A DNA stretch of 64,000 nucleotides from Pinus tabuliformis. Taxonomy: Eukaryota > Streptophyta > Pinopsida > Pinales > Pinaceae. The translations under genes were made by a program, and so were the position numbers. Below the pieces are notes generated by a model. It was not told the origin of the DNA. It searched no databases and saw only the letters and a program-made list of their open reading frames with translations. Each line of letters begins with the position of its first letter. The stretch's first letter is position 1. The stretch is from positions 115,576,989 through 115,640,988 of the forward strand of contig CM062815.1 in assembly GCA_031772625.1 (NCBI GenBank), given 5' to 3'. Positions 1-9,797 of this stretch are shown here, piece by piece.

Positions 1-1094
1 CAATTTGTCACCGTCCCTGTTACCCCTCACCCGCACACTGGAGGACTCATTCCGGGACCTGTGAGAAGTGACATGACCTGAAACCACTTGCATCATATTC
101 CTCTAAGTATGAGCTTCATATGCCCTGAAGACATCTCCTGCAGAATACCCATGAAAACAACTCTTTTTGCATTAGCGCGGGTCCACAGTGTACTACCCGC
201 GCCAATGGGGGAAATCCTCTAAAGAGGGCGCGCCATTAGCGCTCTGTCTCAAAGTCGCACTCGCGCCAGCCGAATTGAGTAAAGTTTTTAACAAACAAGC
301 TTCCGAAGGTTCTCCTTAACCCATTCACCAACTGAATCTATGTTGAGCTAGGATGGTTTGGCTTCGAATCTCCATAGAAGGGAAGTGGTTTGCCACCTTT
401 CATGGAAGCTTCTAAGTGATAAAGCCAATCCCATGGAAATTGTGGTTGATCCTATCTTCTTCCCCTCTATCTATAAAATCTTGTTCTTTTGCCTTGAGCA
501 AGCTAGTTCAAGCTAGTACTAGTGATAGTGAGAATTCCAGGAGTTCAAGAGATTGAAGTTGCAAGAGCCTTCTTTGCACCCATAAGGCCAAATCTAAGTG
601 AGGAGATTCTTGTCACCAAGGAGAGAGAGGCTTGTTTCCCATCCCAAAAAGCTTTGCAAGACTTGTGTAGCTGATCACCCAGCCAAAGGAGGATTTGACG
701 TCAGAACTATGGTTGCATTCTTCTTTGTTATTTATCAATAATAGATGACTATCATTATGGTTCCACTCTCATTGTCTTATGATTGATGTTGAGTTATATC
801 TTTTCTGACTGATATATAGTTGCATCTATTGGATTTTATGCTTGTATTTGTGTTGTTCTTTGCATGTGCAGGTGTCCAATCATGGAGATCGTGGGGATCG
901 TGACCGGCCAAGGCAAAGGAACGAGGGCGATATCTCTTCGACGAACACTAGCGTTGGAATCCAAGTAGGTTCTCACCATCTACTTTTTATTTGCAATTAG
1001 GGACTTGCGTGATAGCATTGTTTGATTGTTGCTAGACCCGGTCTGGGCTAGTAGGGATCGCCTCTGTCCGCAGAGCGGATTTACCTCCACAACA
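1..1094 (+). repeat. 5' LTR (start lies just before the window)
   Basis: This matches 7003-8106 almost base for base and ends in ...CCACAACA at the same place as the right copy. By comparison with the right copy, about 10-20 bp are missing at the left edge. A TATA-like ATAAAA sits at 473-478, where transcription would be expected to start shortly downstream. The 3' part holds a T-rich stretch followed by GCATGTGCAG near 862-871, which looks like a splice acceptor. Confidence 0.9.
471..480 (+). promoter_or_regulatory. TATA-like box in the 5' LTR
   Basis: CTATAAAATC lies in a C/T-rich context about 620 bp before the LTR end. The right LTR has the equivalent motif at 7482-7491. The role as core promoter of the element is inferred from position and motif only. 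Confidence 0.5.
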
Positions 1095-1095
1095 A

Positions 1096-1115
1096 TTTGG
1101 CGACTCCGCTGGGGA
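1096..1115 (+). promoter_or_regulatory. Primer-binding site (tRNA-Arg-like)
   Basis: TTTGGCGACTCCGCTGGGGA begins one base after the LTR end, as expected for a primer-binding site. TGGCGACTCCGCTGGGG-type sites are the kind described for Tat/Ogre gypsy elements, which prime from tRNA-Arg. The tRNA assignment is from memory of the family and was not aligned. Confidence 0.65.
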
Positions 1116-2919
1116 GATCTTGTTGTTTGATTTGTAAACTTTAGACGGAGCCTGAAGTACAGCCAGGTAGCCTTCGAAATGCTATTGCTTTGCATTAGCG
1201 AAGTAGATCAACGCCACTTCAGTCAATCTCCGATTTGGTTTACGGACTAAACAACTTGGAGTTTGTCTTGTCTCTTTGGTTTTTCTTGCTTTGATTGCTT
1301 AGATAGCTTTCTGGGTTGGATTTCTTGCTGTTTCTTGCTTCCTGGTTTGCCTAGATACTATCTTCAAGCCCTGAGTTGCTTGCTTTTGTTTTTGACTTAG
1401 CAAACTTGATTAGCGTGCTTTTTAGCCTTACAGTTGCACCAATTGGCGCAAGTTGCTCAAAAACAACATGCGCCAATCCCATAAAAGTGTGAGTTGCAGC
1501 CTGACAGTCGCGCCAGGCCTGTCAACTTTTCCAGTTCGCTTGTCTTCAAGCCCTCTGAGCTTGGATTTGTATTTTTCCGCGTCTTTTTTAATTACTGGAG
1601 TGTGTTTGATCCTTGTTTGACTGGTTTTAGACTTTCATCCTTCGGGTGTTTGTCTCTTTCTATCAATTTCACTTTTTAGCCCTAGGGCATCTAGTGGCTT
1701 TGTGCATCGAGCCTTCCATAGGAGTCTTGGGTTCTTTGATCGTCCAGTCGACTTTGTGATTACTTTTTGCATTTTCTCAGTAGTTGTCAAAGCTTTTTTC
1801 AAGTGATTTGCTTCTTTTTCGCTTGGGTTTCGCTTGGCTTCGTTTGGGCTTAGATCACATAGCTCATAGAGGTCTTTGTGCTTTCTTCTTGGTTTGAAGG
1901 ACTGTTTTGGTGTTTTGGGGATTCGATTGTGTTCTCATTGAGTGAAATTGATCTTTTGCTCGGTGTTACTATCTCTCAAAATTTGTTTAGTGCACTTTGC
2001 CATTGAAAAGAAAAACGAATAATCTCTTTTGCATTGCATTAGTTAATTGAAATTAGAAGCTTTTCATTGATTAAGTGATTTAAAACAAAGAAAAGTTTCG
2101 TTTATTTGTCATTAGCTACATTAGAGTGCTTCTTGATTGTTTGTGGTCATTTTGTTTGAAAAATTCTCAACTCTCTCGTAGTTAGTATTCATCGAACGAA
2201 ATGATATTCTTTGGCATATAGTTTGCATTTAGGGAATTGTGAGAGATTACATACGGTAGGACCTGGAAATTGAAACTTAACTAAAGATCAACCATAAAAT
2301 GAACTGAATGAACTTAAAAACGCATTGGAACATAACGCTCATTGTTTAGAGGTCTAGGCTAGAGACGTGTTCCGGTGTCGTTTAACCCAGTCACTTTTGT
2401 TTCACTTAAGGTTGGGTGATTCCTCCTTCCGTGACGCAACAAGTGGTCTAGCACGGACTTGAGCTCCCATGTACCGTCGAGTATATGGGGAGACCCCACT
2501 AGGTTATCATCCTTTATCCACAGGAAGCCGTGTCTGCCGCCTTACAAGCCGTAACGCACCGAACACAGCATTCGGGAAGATTGACTGCCGTACGGGAAGT
2601 CCTTGGTTTTCATATGACTGCCAAGGTGTATATGCAGTTTTACGGATTTGTTTGTTAAACCCTTTGCCTAGTCTTTCCAGAGTAGTCACTTTTGATCCTT
2701 TTCGGACTCCTTAAAAGAAAAGGCTCACTTGAGCACTTGTTACTTCGGGCTCACAAAATATTCGAAGGCGACTAGAGTCACCTTTTTGTCCTTTTCTTGA
2801 CTCTTAAAACATGAAAAGATCAAGTTCAGTTCCTCTGTCTTAAAATTTATTCGGCCGCGTTCACATTACCTGGTTAGATCTTGTTTGCGTTAGCTTGAGT
2901 AGGCTTCTTTTCGTTCTCG
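1116..2919 (+). other. Untranslated leader of the first gypsy element
   Basis: A T-rich leader of 1.8 kb with no convincing coding region lies between the primer site and the gag-like ATG. It contains the first two members of the inverted-repeat family described separately (2697-2723 and 2791-2818). Long leaders are usual in large plant gypsy elements. Confidence 0.6.
2697..2818 (+). repeat. Two imperfect hairpins with a GACTC-TTAAA loop
   Basis: At 2697-2723 the arms CCTTTTC and GAAAAGG enclose GGACTCCTTAAAA. At 2791-2818 the arms CTTTTC and GAAAAG enclose TTGACTCTTAAAACAT. The same arrangement recurs many times at 4640-5900. The two are 68 bp apart and lie in the leader just upstream of the gag-like ORF. 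Confidence 0.7.
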
Positions 2920-3735
2920 ATGGCAACTTTTCCGGGGTTCACCAACCCAGGGATCCCCTCTGTCGGGAACCCTGGTCATTTCGCTCCTTTTGGAAATGTT
3001 GGTGCTCCTTATATGGCAACGTTGTCCCTCCCAGGGTTAACTGTTGGGTTGCCGGTTTGGTTGTTCTCAACCTCTTTGGTCCCTATCGTCTCACCGTCTA
3101 GTCAATCCGTCCCTCCACCTAAACAACATCATGTTGATTCTAAGGTGGATCTCTCCCCTTCTACGCCCACTTCTACGTCCTCATCTTCTAATTCACCTGG
3201 TGAAAGTCTAGATTCAAGTAACCGGGTGGCTAAGAAGAAGAAGAAGACGAAGAAGAAGAAGGATCCTAAGGGAGAAGTTACAAGTGCAGCTACCCCCTCG
3301 AGTACACCTGAAGTTGGGCCCCCTTCCGCTCCTCCGCAGAAGGTCAAGTTTCCTTGTCGATTATGCAAGGAGGACCATCTTCTTCGTGATTGTCCTAGCA
3401 TTCCCAGGGTACTAGAAGTATGGTCTCGCGATCCGGCCCGCCCCACATCGTCCTCTGAAGCTCACGACGATGCTACCTTGTCAGTTGGGAATGGTAAGGG
3501 AAAAGGGAAGATTCGAATCCCCTGTAGACTTTGTGAAGGCAAACATCCCCTTCACCTTTGTCCACTCATGGATAAAGCCTTCGTTGTCTTGGAAAGTCTT
3601 ACAGCTCCTTCACCCCAACTTCCCGTTGGTTATCAACGTCTCTCTGTAGCCGCAGATCATTCCCCTACTGACAAAGAGATTGATTCATATTCTTCTCTTG
3701 TCCAGCCTCCTCTTCTCGAACCTGGCTGTGCCTAG
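2920..3735 (+). CDS. Gag-like protein with two zinc knuckles
   Basis: The 271-residue reading frame opens at ATG 2920 just after the leader. It has a proline/serine-rich N-terminal half, a strongly basic run of lysines around residues 104-113 (possible nuclear targeting or nucleic-acid binding), and two C-x2-C-x3-H-x4-C knuckles at residues about 146-158 (CRLCKEDHLLRDC) and 202-214 (CRLCEGKHPLHLC). The spacing is one residue shorter than the classic retroviral C-x2-C-x4-H-x4-C. Paired knuckles and position after the primer site support a nucleocapsid-like role in packaging element RNA. I cannot see a typical retrotransposon gag capsid domain. It is part of a fossil element. Confidence 0.7.
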   Translation: MATFPGFTNPGIPSVGNPGHFAPFGNVGAPYMATLSLPGLTVGLPVWLFSTSLVPIVSPSSQSVPPPKQHHVDSKVDLSPSTPTSTSSSSNSPGESLDSSNRVAKKKKKTKKKKDPKGEVTSAATPSSTPEVGPPSAPPQKVKFPCRLCKEDHLLRDCPSIPRVLEVWSRDPARPTSSSEAHDDATLSVGNGKGKGKIRIPCRLCEGKHPLHLCPLMDKAFVVLESLTAPSPQLPVGYQRLSVAADHSPTDKEIDSYSSLVQPPLLEPGCA

Positions 3736-3753
3736 CCTGTTCCGGACCAACCA

Positions 3754-4458
3754 TTGGTCAGAAAGAGTGTCGACTCGAGTCCGCGACTCGCTCACTCTGT
3801 TTTGGAAGAGAATCACGCCCATGTTCTTCTCGTCTCTTCAGATTCTCCTGAGTCCCGAAATGAATCTCCTAACCCAGCTGCTCCCGAAGGTTCTCCTTCG
3901 GTTCCTTTAGCACATGGGGGCAATCATACGATTCCCACACCAAGTCGTCTGGTCACTTCCTTTGATTGGAATCGCCTAATCGTCGGTCGCCTTCCATCCC
4001 ATATGCCTTTCCAGATCACAGTACATGCCTGTGCTAAGGCAGTACCTAGCATTGTTTTGGATGAAGGGGCATCTGTCAGTGTTATGCCATACACTACTTG
4101 GCAAGCTTTAGGTTCCCCGCAGCTTGGGCCAGTCACTCAGAATCTGTTGGCCTTCGAGGGAGGAGCCTGTCCATCTCTAGGAGTTCTCCCAAAGTTCCCT
4201 ATTACTTTGGGAGGCAAAACCGTCTATATAGACGTCTTGGTTACCCAAGGTGTTTTAGACTTTAGTCTTCTCCTTGGTCGCGACTATGTTTACGCCATGG
4301 GGGCCCTTGTTTCTTCGCTTTTCCGTGTGGTTTGCTTTCCGCACGATGGAAGAATTGTGACTATCGATCAAGTGCCATTCGTTAGTCCCCCGATGCCTCC
4401 TGCGCCGTTGTCATCCCCTCCTAGTTTTTATCCACCAGTTGCATCTACCCCACCATAG
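3754..4458 (+). CDS. Retropepsin-like aspartic protease region
   Basis: The frame downstream of the gag-like ORF reads as a retropepsin-like fold. IVLDEGASVSVMPYTTW lies near residues 102-118, the place of the catalytic loop, followed by a region with the LGRDYVYAMGALVSS pattern expected of the C-terminal strand. The family cuts the element's own polyprotein. The tail is proline-rich (PPMPPAPLSSPPSFYPP). It has no convincing ATG of its own and probably belonged to one gag-protease polyprotein. Part of a fossil element. Confidence 0.65.
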   Translation: MVRKSVDSSPRLAHSVLEENHAHVLLVSSDSPESRNESPNPAAPEGSPSVPLAHGGNHTIPTPSRLVTSFDWNRLIVGRLPSHMPFQITVHACAKAVPSIVLDEGASVSVMPYTTWQALGSPQLGPVTQNLLAFEGGACPSLGVLPKFPITLGGKTVYIDVLVTQGVLDFSLLLGRDYVYAMGALVSSLFRVVCFPHDGRIVTIDQVPFVSPPMPPAPLSSPPSFYPPVASTPP

Positions 4459-4639
4459 ATCAACTATGTGGCCACCTATCCCATGCCTAGATCCAGTGAT
4501 GCCGCCATCGTGCATAGTGTCCTGGGGGCATTGGGCCCTGACTTCCAAGATGTTTCTCTTCCACCGGGAGTGGCAATCTTGGAAGCCCCAACTTTCTATT
4601 CATTATGATGAAGTTCGGGCGGAGCATAGTTCGTTTTCC

Positions 4640-5900
4640 TATGTCAAGCTCCTTAAAAAATGAAACTAGGTCTACTCGAGGATAGTTTTGATCTTATGGC
4701 GACCTCGTTAAAAAACGAAACAATGTGTCCCTAGGATAGTTCTGATCTTGTGTTGACCTCGTTAAAAAACGAAACAAGGAGTCAAGCATAGTTCCTGATC
4801 TGGTGTCAAGCTCATTAAAAAATGAAACAAGGGTGATGAGGATAGTTCTTTTACTGTGTCAACCTCATTAAAAAATTAAACAACCCCTTTTCCCAATCGA
4901 GTCTTTGACTAATATCTCGTAAAATACAAGTCGAGTCTTTCCTAGATCTCGAGAGTGAACCTTCATTCCATCCACTTTGTTGAATGCAATGAAGCTTGGG
5001 GGGAATGTACCTCGATTTGCGTTATTATGCTGGGGGCATGTGAACTTATAACAAGCATAGTTTTTCGTTTCAAGCTTGTGTAAACATGAAACCGAATCCA
5101 AGTAGAGTTCTCCAAGGTTCAAGATTGTGTAAAAATGAACCCATACCCATTTTACATCTTATGATTGCCGTTATCTGCTAAATTCTGTTAGATGAGCCTT
5201 GGTTGTTTCATTCCATTGCCACCATCTCTTTGGCCGATCATATGCTTTCACTTGATTGTTTATCCTTTCCTGAGGAACCGCAGCGATGAGTGGTTTTATT
5301 AGCCAGCCTCTTGACCATTACATGTTGAGTAGTTCCACCATTGCCGGAACCAGTTGCTACCCTTTATACCACTTGTTCCTCCAGGATGAGTCTCATTTTA
5401 AGCTCTTTTCTAACTCGTAAAAAATGAAAAGATTACCGAGTATTTTTCCCTTTTGACTCATTAAAGAGAATAAAAGTGGAGGTCTGCTTTCAGCTCTTTT
5501 CCGACCGTTTAAAGACGAAAAGATTGCCAAGTTATCCCTCTTGACTCGTTAAACGTAAATAAGAGGCGGTCGTCTTTAAACTCTTTTCCGACCGTGTAAA
5601 AAATGAAAAGATCGTCGGACCCTTGTCGTTTCAGGTTCGTTAATGGTCACGAAACGACGTGATATCGGTCGCTTTTTTACTTTTTTCAGGTCGATGACAC
5701 TACTCATGAAAAGTACTCCTCGATCGTAATGGTCGGGCGGTTCTTTCGAGCATTGTTTTATACTTTTTCGGGCTCGGGAGACACAACTTTACAAAAAAGG
5801 ACCCCCCTCGAGTTCACTTTTTGCTTTCTTTTCAGACTCTCTAAATAGGAAAAGACACCGAGTTCTTCCTTTGTCAGACTCGTTAAAACTTAATGACATC
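4640..5900 (+). repeat. Array of short inverted repeats with a conserved GACTCGTTAAA-type loop
   Basis: About fifteen copies of a phrase close to (G)A(C)CTCGTTAAA recur over 1.26 kb. Many lie between arms that pair but differ between copies: GTTTC/GAAAC (5067-5092), GGTTC/GAACC (5116-5141), CTTTTC/GAAAAG (5405-5431, 5496-5522, 5583-5610), CCTCTT/AAGAGG (5537-5566), GTCGTTTC/GAAACGAC (5625-5658), TCTTTTC/GAAAAGA (5827-5855) and TGTCA/TGACA (5872-5898). Earlier copies near 4703-4722, 4755-4776 and 4810-4830 are shorter palindromes such as TCGTTAAAAAACGA. No ORF spans this region. Changing arms around a constant loop suggests RNA hairpins or a repeatedly copied palindromic module; function is unknown. 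Confidence 0.7.
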
Positions 5901-6673
5901 GGATTCCGTCGTAATGACGCTCACAAGCATATGCTATCCCCGTCAAGCTTGTTAAAAATAACTGGGGTACTCGCCAGAAATGGTGGGGAAAATGGACCCA
6001 TAATAATTGTCATGTCGGCAGTATGTCCCTCTTGAACATGGCACTAGTCTACATTCGTGTTTTACACTAGCCTCCGTGGGTTTGGGTGATCCTATTTGAC
6101 CTCTCATCTGCTTACTACCTTGTCACCATGACCCCTGCTCATTTGATGTCAAATACTGCCAAATCCACTGTCGTGCCGCCGATATGTTCAAGAGAAGTTG
6201 ACCTCTGCAGCAATACAACCTCCTCTGATACCTCACATAATTTTGCATCACCACAACATCTTTCCTCTGTCTCGGGTCAATGATGCGGGAAACACTATGG
6301 CCCACCTTTGATCAAGGTCACTTCCTGTCGACTTCAACTCATTATCCAGGAAGCTGATCTAGAGACTCTCTTCGGTGCCTTGGAGCCTGCATGCCTCAAT
6401 GGCAGGTTCTTCGTGTTCGACGAGAGGTTTTCATCATTGGCCTCTGATCGAATGATTCTACGGGTGTTCGACGCCAGCTCATTGATTCACACGCCGTAGA
6501 TTGTACCTATAGTACCTTGAGGGCCATTGTCATTATTGGTGGTACCTCTCGCGTCTGTTAACAGTTTTCATCATTGATTGGTAATCAGACGATGTTCATG
6601 CATGTTCGACTTCAACTCATGTATTTGCATGCCTGAACTTGTACTCTGTTCGGGTCGAGATGGGGCGCAAGAA

Positions 6674-6700
6674 CCTGGATTTTGTCTATTGGAATCCAGG
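6674..6700 (+). repeat. Perfect 8-bp stem hairpin
   Basis: CCTGGATT (6674-6681) and AATCCAGG (6693-6700) are perfect reverse complements around an 11-nt loop. It lies in the same non-coding 3' region as the larger hairpin array but lacks the conserved loop. A single 8-bp stem could arise by chance; its neighbourhood makes it worth recording. Confidence 0.5.
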
Positions 6701-6744
6701 CTGCAATTTGTGGCTTATTATGATTATTACATGACTCATTCGCT

Positions 6745-6854
6745 GGATGGCTGCGACCATGCCTGAGTCTACTTCTCGATCCTCTCTGGATGGCTGCGTC
6801 CATGCCTTGGATCTAGATTATTATATATTCTCTTATGGATGGCTGTGCCCATAC
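6745..6854 (+). repeat. Three spaced copies of GGATGGCTGYG-CCAT
   Basis: GGATGGCTGCG/GGATGGCTGTG motifs start at 6745, 6788 and 6837. Each is followed within a few bases by CCAT, giving ATGG...CCAT mini-palindromes. The spacing of 43 and 49 bp suggests a decayed tandem repeat just upstream of the polypurine tract. Confidence 0.5.
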
Positions 6855-6979
6855 CGCATATATCATGTACTTAAGATATCAGTTGTACTTCTTTACGCAG
6901 GTTCTCCGGCGGCAGTATTTTCAATTATGCATGTTCTTGTAAAAGCATTTCGCCCCTCTCTCTCTCTCGGGCCTCATGC

Positions 6980-6992
6980 TTTAGGGGGCATC
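6980..6992 (+). promoter_or_regulatory. Polypurine tract before the 3' LTR
   Basis: TTTAGGGGGCATC immediately precedes the TGTTACAC that opens the 3' LTR, the expected place for second-strand priming. The same phrase, TTTAGGGGGCATC then TGTTA, is found on the minus strand at 63566-63578, linking the two gypsy elements to one family. Confidence 0.75.
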
Positions 6993-8106
6993 TGTTACAC
7001 AGCAATTTCTCACCGTTTGTCACCGTCTCTGTTACCCCTCACCCGCACACTGGAGGACTCATTCCGGGACCTGTGAGAAGTGACATGATCTGAAACCACT
7101 TGCATCATATTCCTCTAAGTATGAGCTTCATATGCCCTGAAGACATCTCCTGCAGAATACCCATGAAAACAGCTCTTTTTGCATTAGCGCGGGTCCACAG
7201 TGTACTACCCGCGCCAATGGGGGAAATCCTCTAAAGAGGGCGCGCCATTGACGCTCTGTCTCAGAGTCGCACTCGCGCCAACCGAATTGAGTAAAGTTTT
7301 TAACAAACAAGCTTCCGAAGGTTCTCCTTAACCCATTCACCAACTGAATCTATGTTGAGCTAGGATGGTTTGGCTTCGAATCTCCATAGAAGGGAAGTGG
7401 TTTGCCACCTTTCAGGGAAGCTTCTAAGTGATAAAGCCAATCCCATGGAAATTGTGGTTGATCCTATCTTCTTCCCCTCTATCTATAAAAGCTTGTTCTT
7501 TTGCCTTGAGCAAGCTAGTTCAAGCTAGTACTAGTGATAGTGAGAATTCCAGGAGTTCAAGAGATTGAAGTTGCAAGAGCCTTCTTTGCACCCATAAGGC
7601 CAAATCTAAGTGAGGAGATTCTTGTCACCAAGGAGAGAGAGGCTTTTTTACCATCCCAACAAGCTTTGCAAGACTTGTGTAGCTGATCACCCAGCCAAAG
7701 GAGGATTTGACGTCAGAACTATGGTTGTATTCTTCTTTGTTATTTGTCAATAATAGATGACTATCATTATGGTTCCACTCTCATTGTCTTATGATTGATG
7801 TTGAGTTATATCTTTTCTGACTGATATATAGTTGCATCTATTGGATTTTATGCTTGTATTTGTGTTGTTCTTTGCATGTGCAGGTGTCCAATCATGGAGA
7901 TCGTGGGGATCGTGACCGGCCAAGGCAAAGGAACGAGGGCGATATCTCTTCGACAAACACTAGCATTGGAATCCAAGTAGGTTCTCACCATCTACTTTTT
8001 ATTTGAAATTAGGGACTTGCGTGATAGCATTGTTTGATTGTTTCTAGACCCGGTCTAGGCTAGTAGGGATCGCCTCTGTCCGCAGAGGGGATTTACCTCC
8101 ACAACA
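6993..8106 (+). repeat. 3' LTR, 1114 bp
   Basis: It begins TGTTACACAG and ends CCACAACA, and is about 98% identical to the left copy. It contains TATA-like TCTATAAAAG at 7482-7491 and the same acceptor-like GCATGTGCAG near the 3' end. The five bases after it, AGAAG, would be the target-site duplication, but the partner lies outside the window. Reading frames inside it are non-coding. Confidence 0.92.
7482..7491 (+). promoter_or_regulatory. TATA-like box in the 3' LTR
   Basis: TCTATAAAAG occupies the same place as the motif at 471-480 in the left LTR, about 490 bp into the repeat. In this copy it could drive outward transcription into 8107 onward; that is inference only. Confidence 0.5.
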
Positions 8107-8553
8107 AGAAGGCCTAAAAATTAATTCAATAGAAAAGCGACCGGGGCTATAATATCCTGGTGGGATGAGTTCGGATGCAAAATTAGCCAAACGATCGGCA
8201 CTTGCATTTTGGAATCTTGGGATAGGGGAAATGTTAAATGTTGTAAAATGAGAGGTGAGGTCCTAGACTAATGATTGATAATGTTTCAAGTGTCTAGAGA
8301 GACAATGTATAGTATTCCTTACCTGCTTAATTACAATTTACGAATCTCCAAACACTTGAAGATATTTGATATCAAGGCCAATAGCTTTATACAACCCTTG
8401 AACTAATGATTCATATTCAACAATGTTATTTGTGCATTCGAATTCAAGTTTGCATGCTAACATAGTTTTTTCCCCTTCTGGGCTAACTAATATGCATCCT
8501 GCTCCAGCTCCATCGTTAGATCTAGATCCATCAAAATATAATTTCCAAAATAA
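8107..8553 (-). pseudogene. Gypsy RNase H remnant
   Basis: Minus-strand translation gives WKLYFDGSRSNDGAGAGC, then NNIVEYESLVQGL and LQVFGDS, the three acidic segments of an RNase H fold. Further down it gives ADRLANFASELIPPG, the usual C-terminal end. The enzyme would degrade the RNA strand of the replication hybrid. The 3' edge coincides exactly with the LTR of the inserted element. Part of a fossil element. Confidence 0.75.
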
Positions 8554-9633
8554 AGACTTAACTATAGGTCTATCTACAAAATTTATACATTTAGAAGCAT
8601 CTGTTTGAGAATAATTTTCAACTTGTGATATAACAGAATTTTCCAAGAAGGGTGAAGTATTTGCATTAAAATTGCCTAGAAATGATTCAACTGAATAATT
8701 TCCAATGATATTGTTGTTGTATGCGACGGGTTCATTTTCTCCCTCCAATTTTGTGACGATATACTTTTGATGTTTCTCTCGGTCAACCCTTATTTGATTT
8801 GGCTTACCATTATAGGGAAGCCACATGTGGGACCAGTCGGTTGCGAAATAGCCATGAAGCTTTTCTAACCAGTCTCTGCTAAGGATTAAGCCATAGAACT
8901 CTGAGATATCAGCCACAAGGATGTCAATGACTTGACATACTTTCGGGTTTGATGAGAGTCGAATAGTGACTTGATTGAGTTCCCCTATAACTTCGACTTG
9001 AGATCGATCTAACTGCACAATGCGAACAATAGATTTTTGGGGCTCCACATTCAATTTCGCACAAACTATTCTTGGTAGAATGTTGGATGAAGCTCTAGAA
9101 TCAACTAAACAATTGTGTAGATTTTTATTGAAAACTTCAAAAGTCAGAAGAAATGGAGGAGTATGGGATTTGGATCTTCTTCCTATTAGAGGAATATCAG
9201 TTAAACTAATTTGATCTAATGACGTAGTAGGAGTCCTTCCCATTTCTTGAGCATCCGATGATATTACAACAGCGGGAAGAGGAGAAGTAGGGACTGCTTT
9301 TAGTTCTTTGAGAAATAGCTTTTGTTGATGTTTTAACTTGCTAAGCTCATGGAACATAATATTCACCCTCCTCTTCTTCATATCTTCAACAATGTTGTAT
9401 TCCATTTCATCATAGACTAGCAGGGTTTTAGCTGAAGGTGAAGAATTTGATTGAGGAGGAGTGGTTTGAGTGGATTTGGGGGAAGATTTCTTACCTATTA
9501 CTTTATCTTTAGGAGATGGAGTTGATGCTTTATGTTTTGGATTTGTTTGTGGAAAATCTACAATGCTTCTACTATTGGTTGCGACAGGTAATGCTTCTTG
9601 TGCTTCTTCATTAGGAAGAATAAAATCCCACAT
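8554..9633 (-). pseudogene. Gypsy protease region
   Basis: A minus-strand frame with a serine/proline-rich linker is followed by FNKNLHNCLVDSRASSNILP near residues 169-188 (about 9130-9070), the retropepsin active-site segment, then EVIGELNQVTIRLSSNPKVC and FYGLILSRDWLEKL, the flap and C-terminal strand region typical of plant gypsy proteases. It follows gag in the same orientation, as in gag-pol. Part of a fossil element. Confidence 0.75.
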
Positions 9634-9797
9634 TCCTTGTAATTCAACTACTTCTTCATCATCAGTTTGTTCTTCAGTTGTTGAGATTTCCTCTTCCTCT
9701 ACATCTGATTCAGCATTTGATATGGTACTTGGAGGCTTAGGATTAGAGGAAGGGTTTCTTTTGTAAGGTATGTAAGCTTTCCTTGAGGAAGTCTTAA

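Larger units (their letters stand above)
1..8106 (+). mobile_element. Non-autonomous Ty3/gypsy-type LTR retrotransposon (gag and protease-like, no RT seen)
   Basis: Two long direct repeats (left copy cut by the window edge, right copy 6993-8106) flank a 5.9 kb interior. The interior has a primer-binding-site-like stretch, a gag-like ORF with two zinc knuckles, a retropepsin-like ORF, about 2.5 kb of non-coding repeat-rich DNA and a polypurine tract. No reverse transcriptase, RNase H or integrase motif was found in any frame, so it would depend on a partner element. I counted roughly 20 differences between the LTRs over 1.09 kb (about 2%), making it the youngest LTR element in the window. It is inserted in the minus-strand gypsy element that resumes at 8107. 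The primer site resembles those of Tat/Ogre-type gypsy elements; that lineage call is tentative. Confidence 0.88.

Noticed and set aside
4640-5900. Hairpins read as transcription terminators or a CRISPR array
   Set aside because: The setting is a plant retroelement. The units are neither identical repeats nor separated by spacers of constant length, and no cas gene or bacterial context exists.
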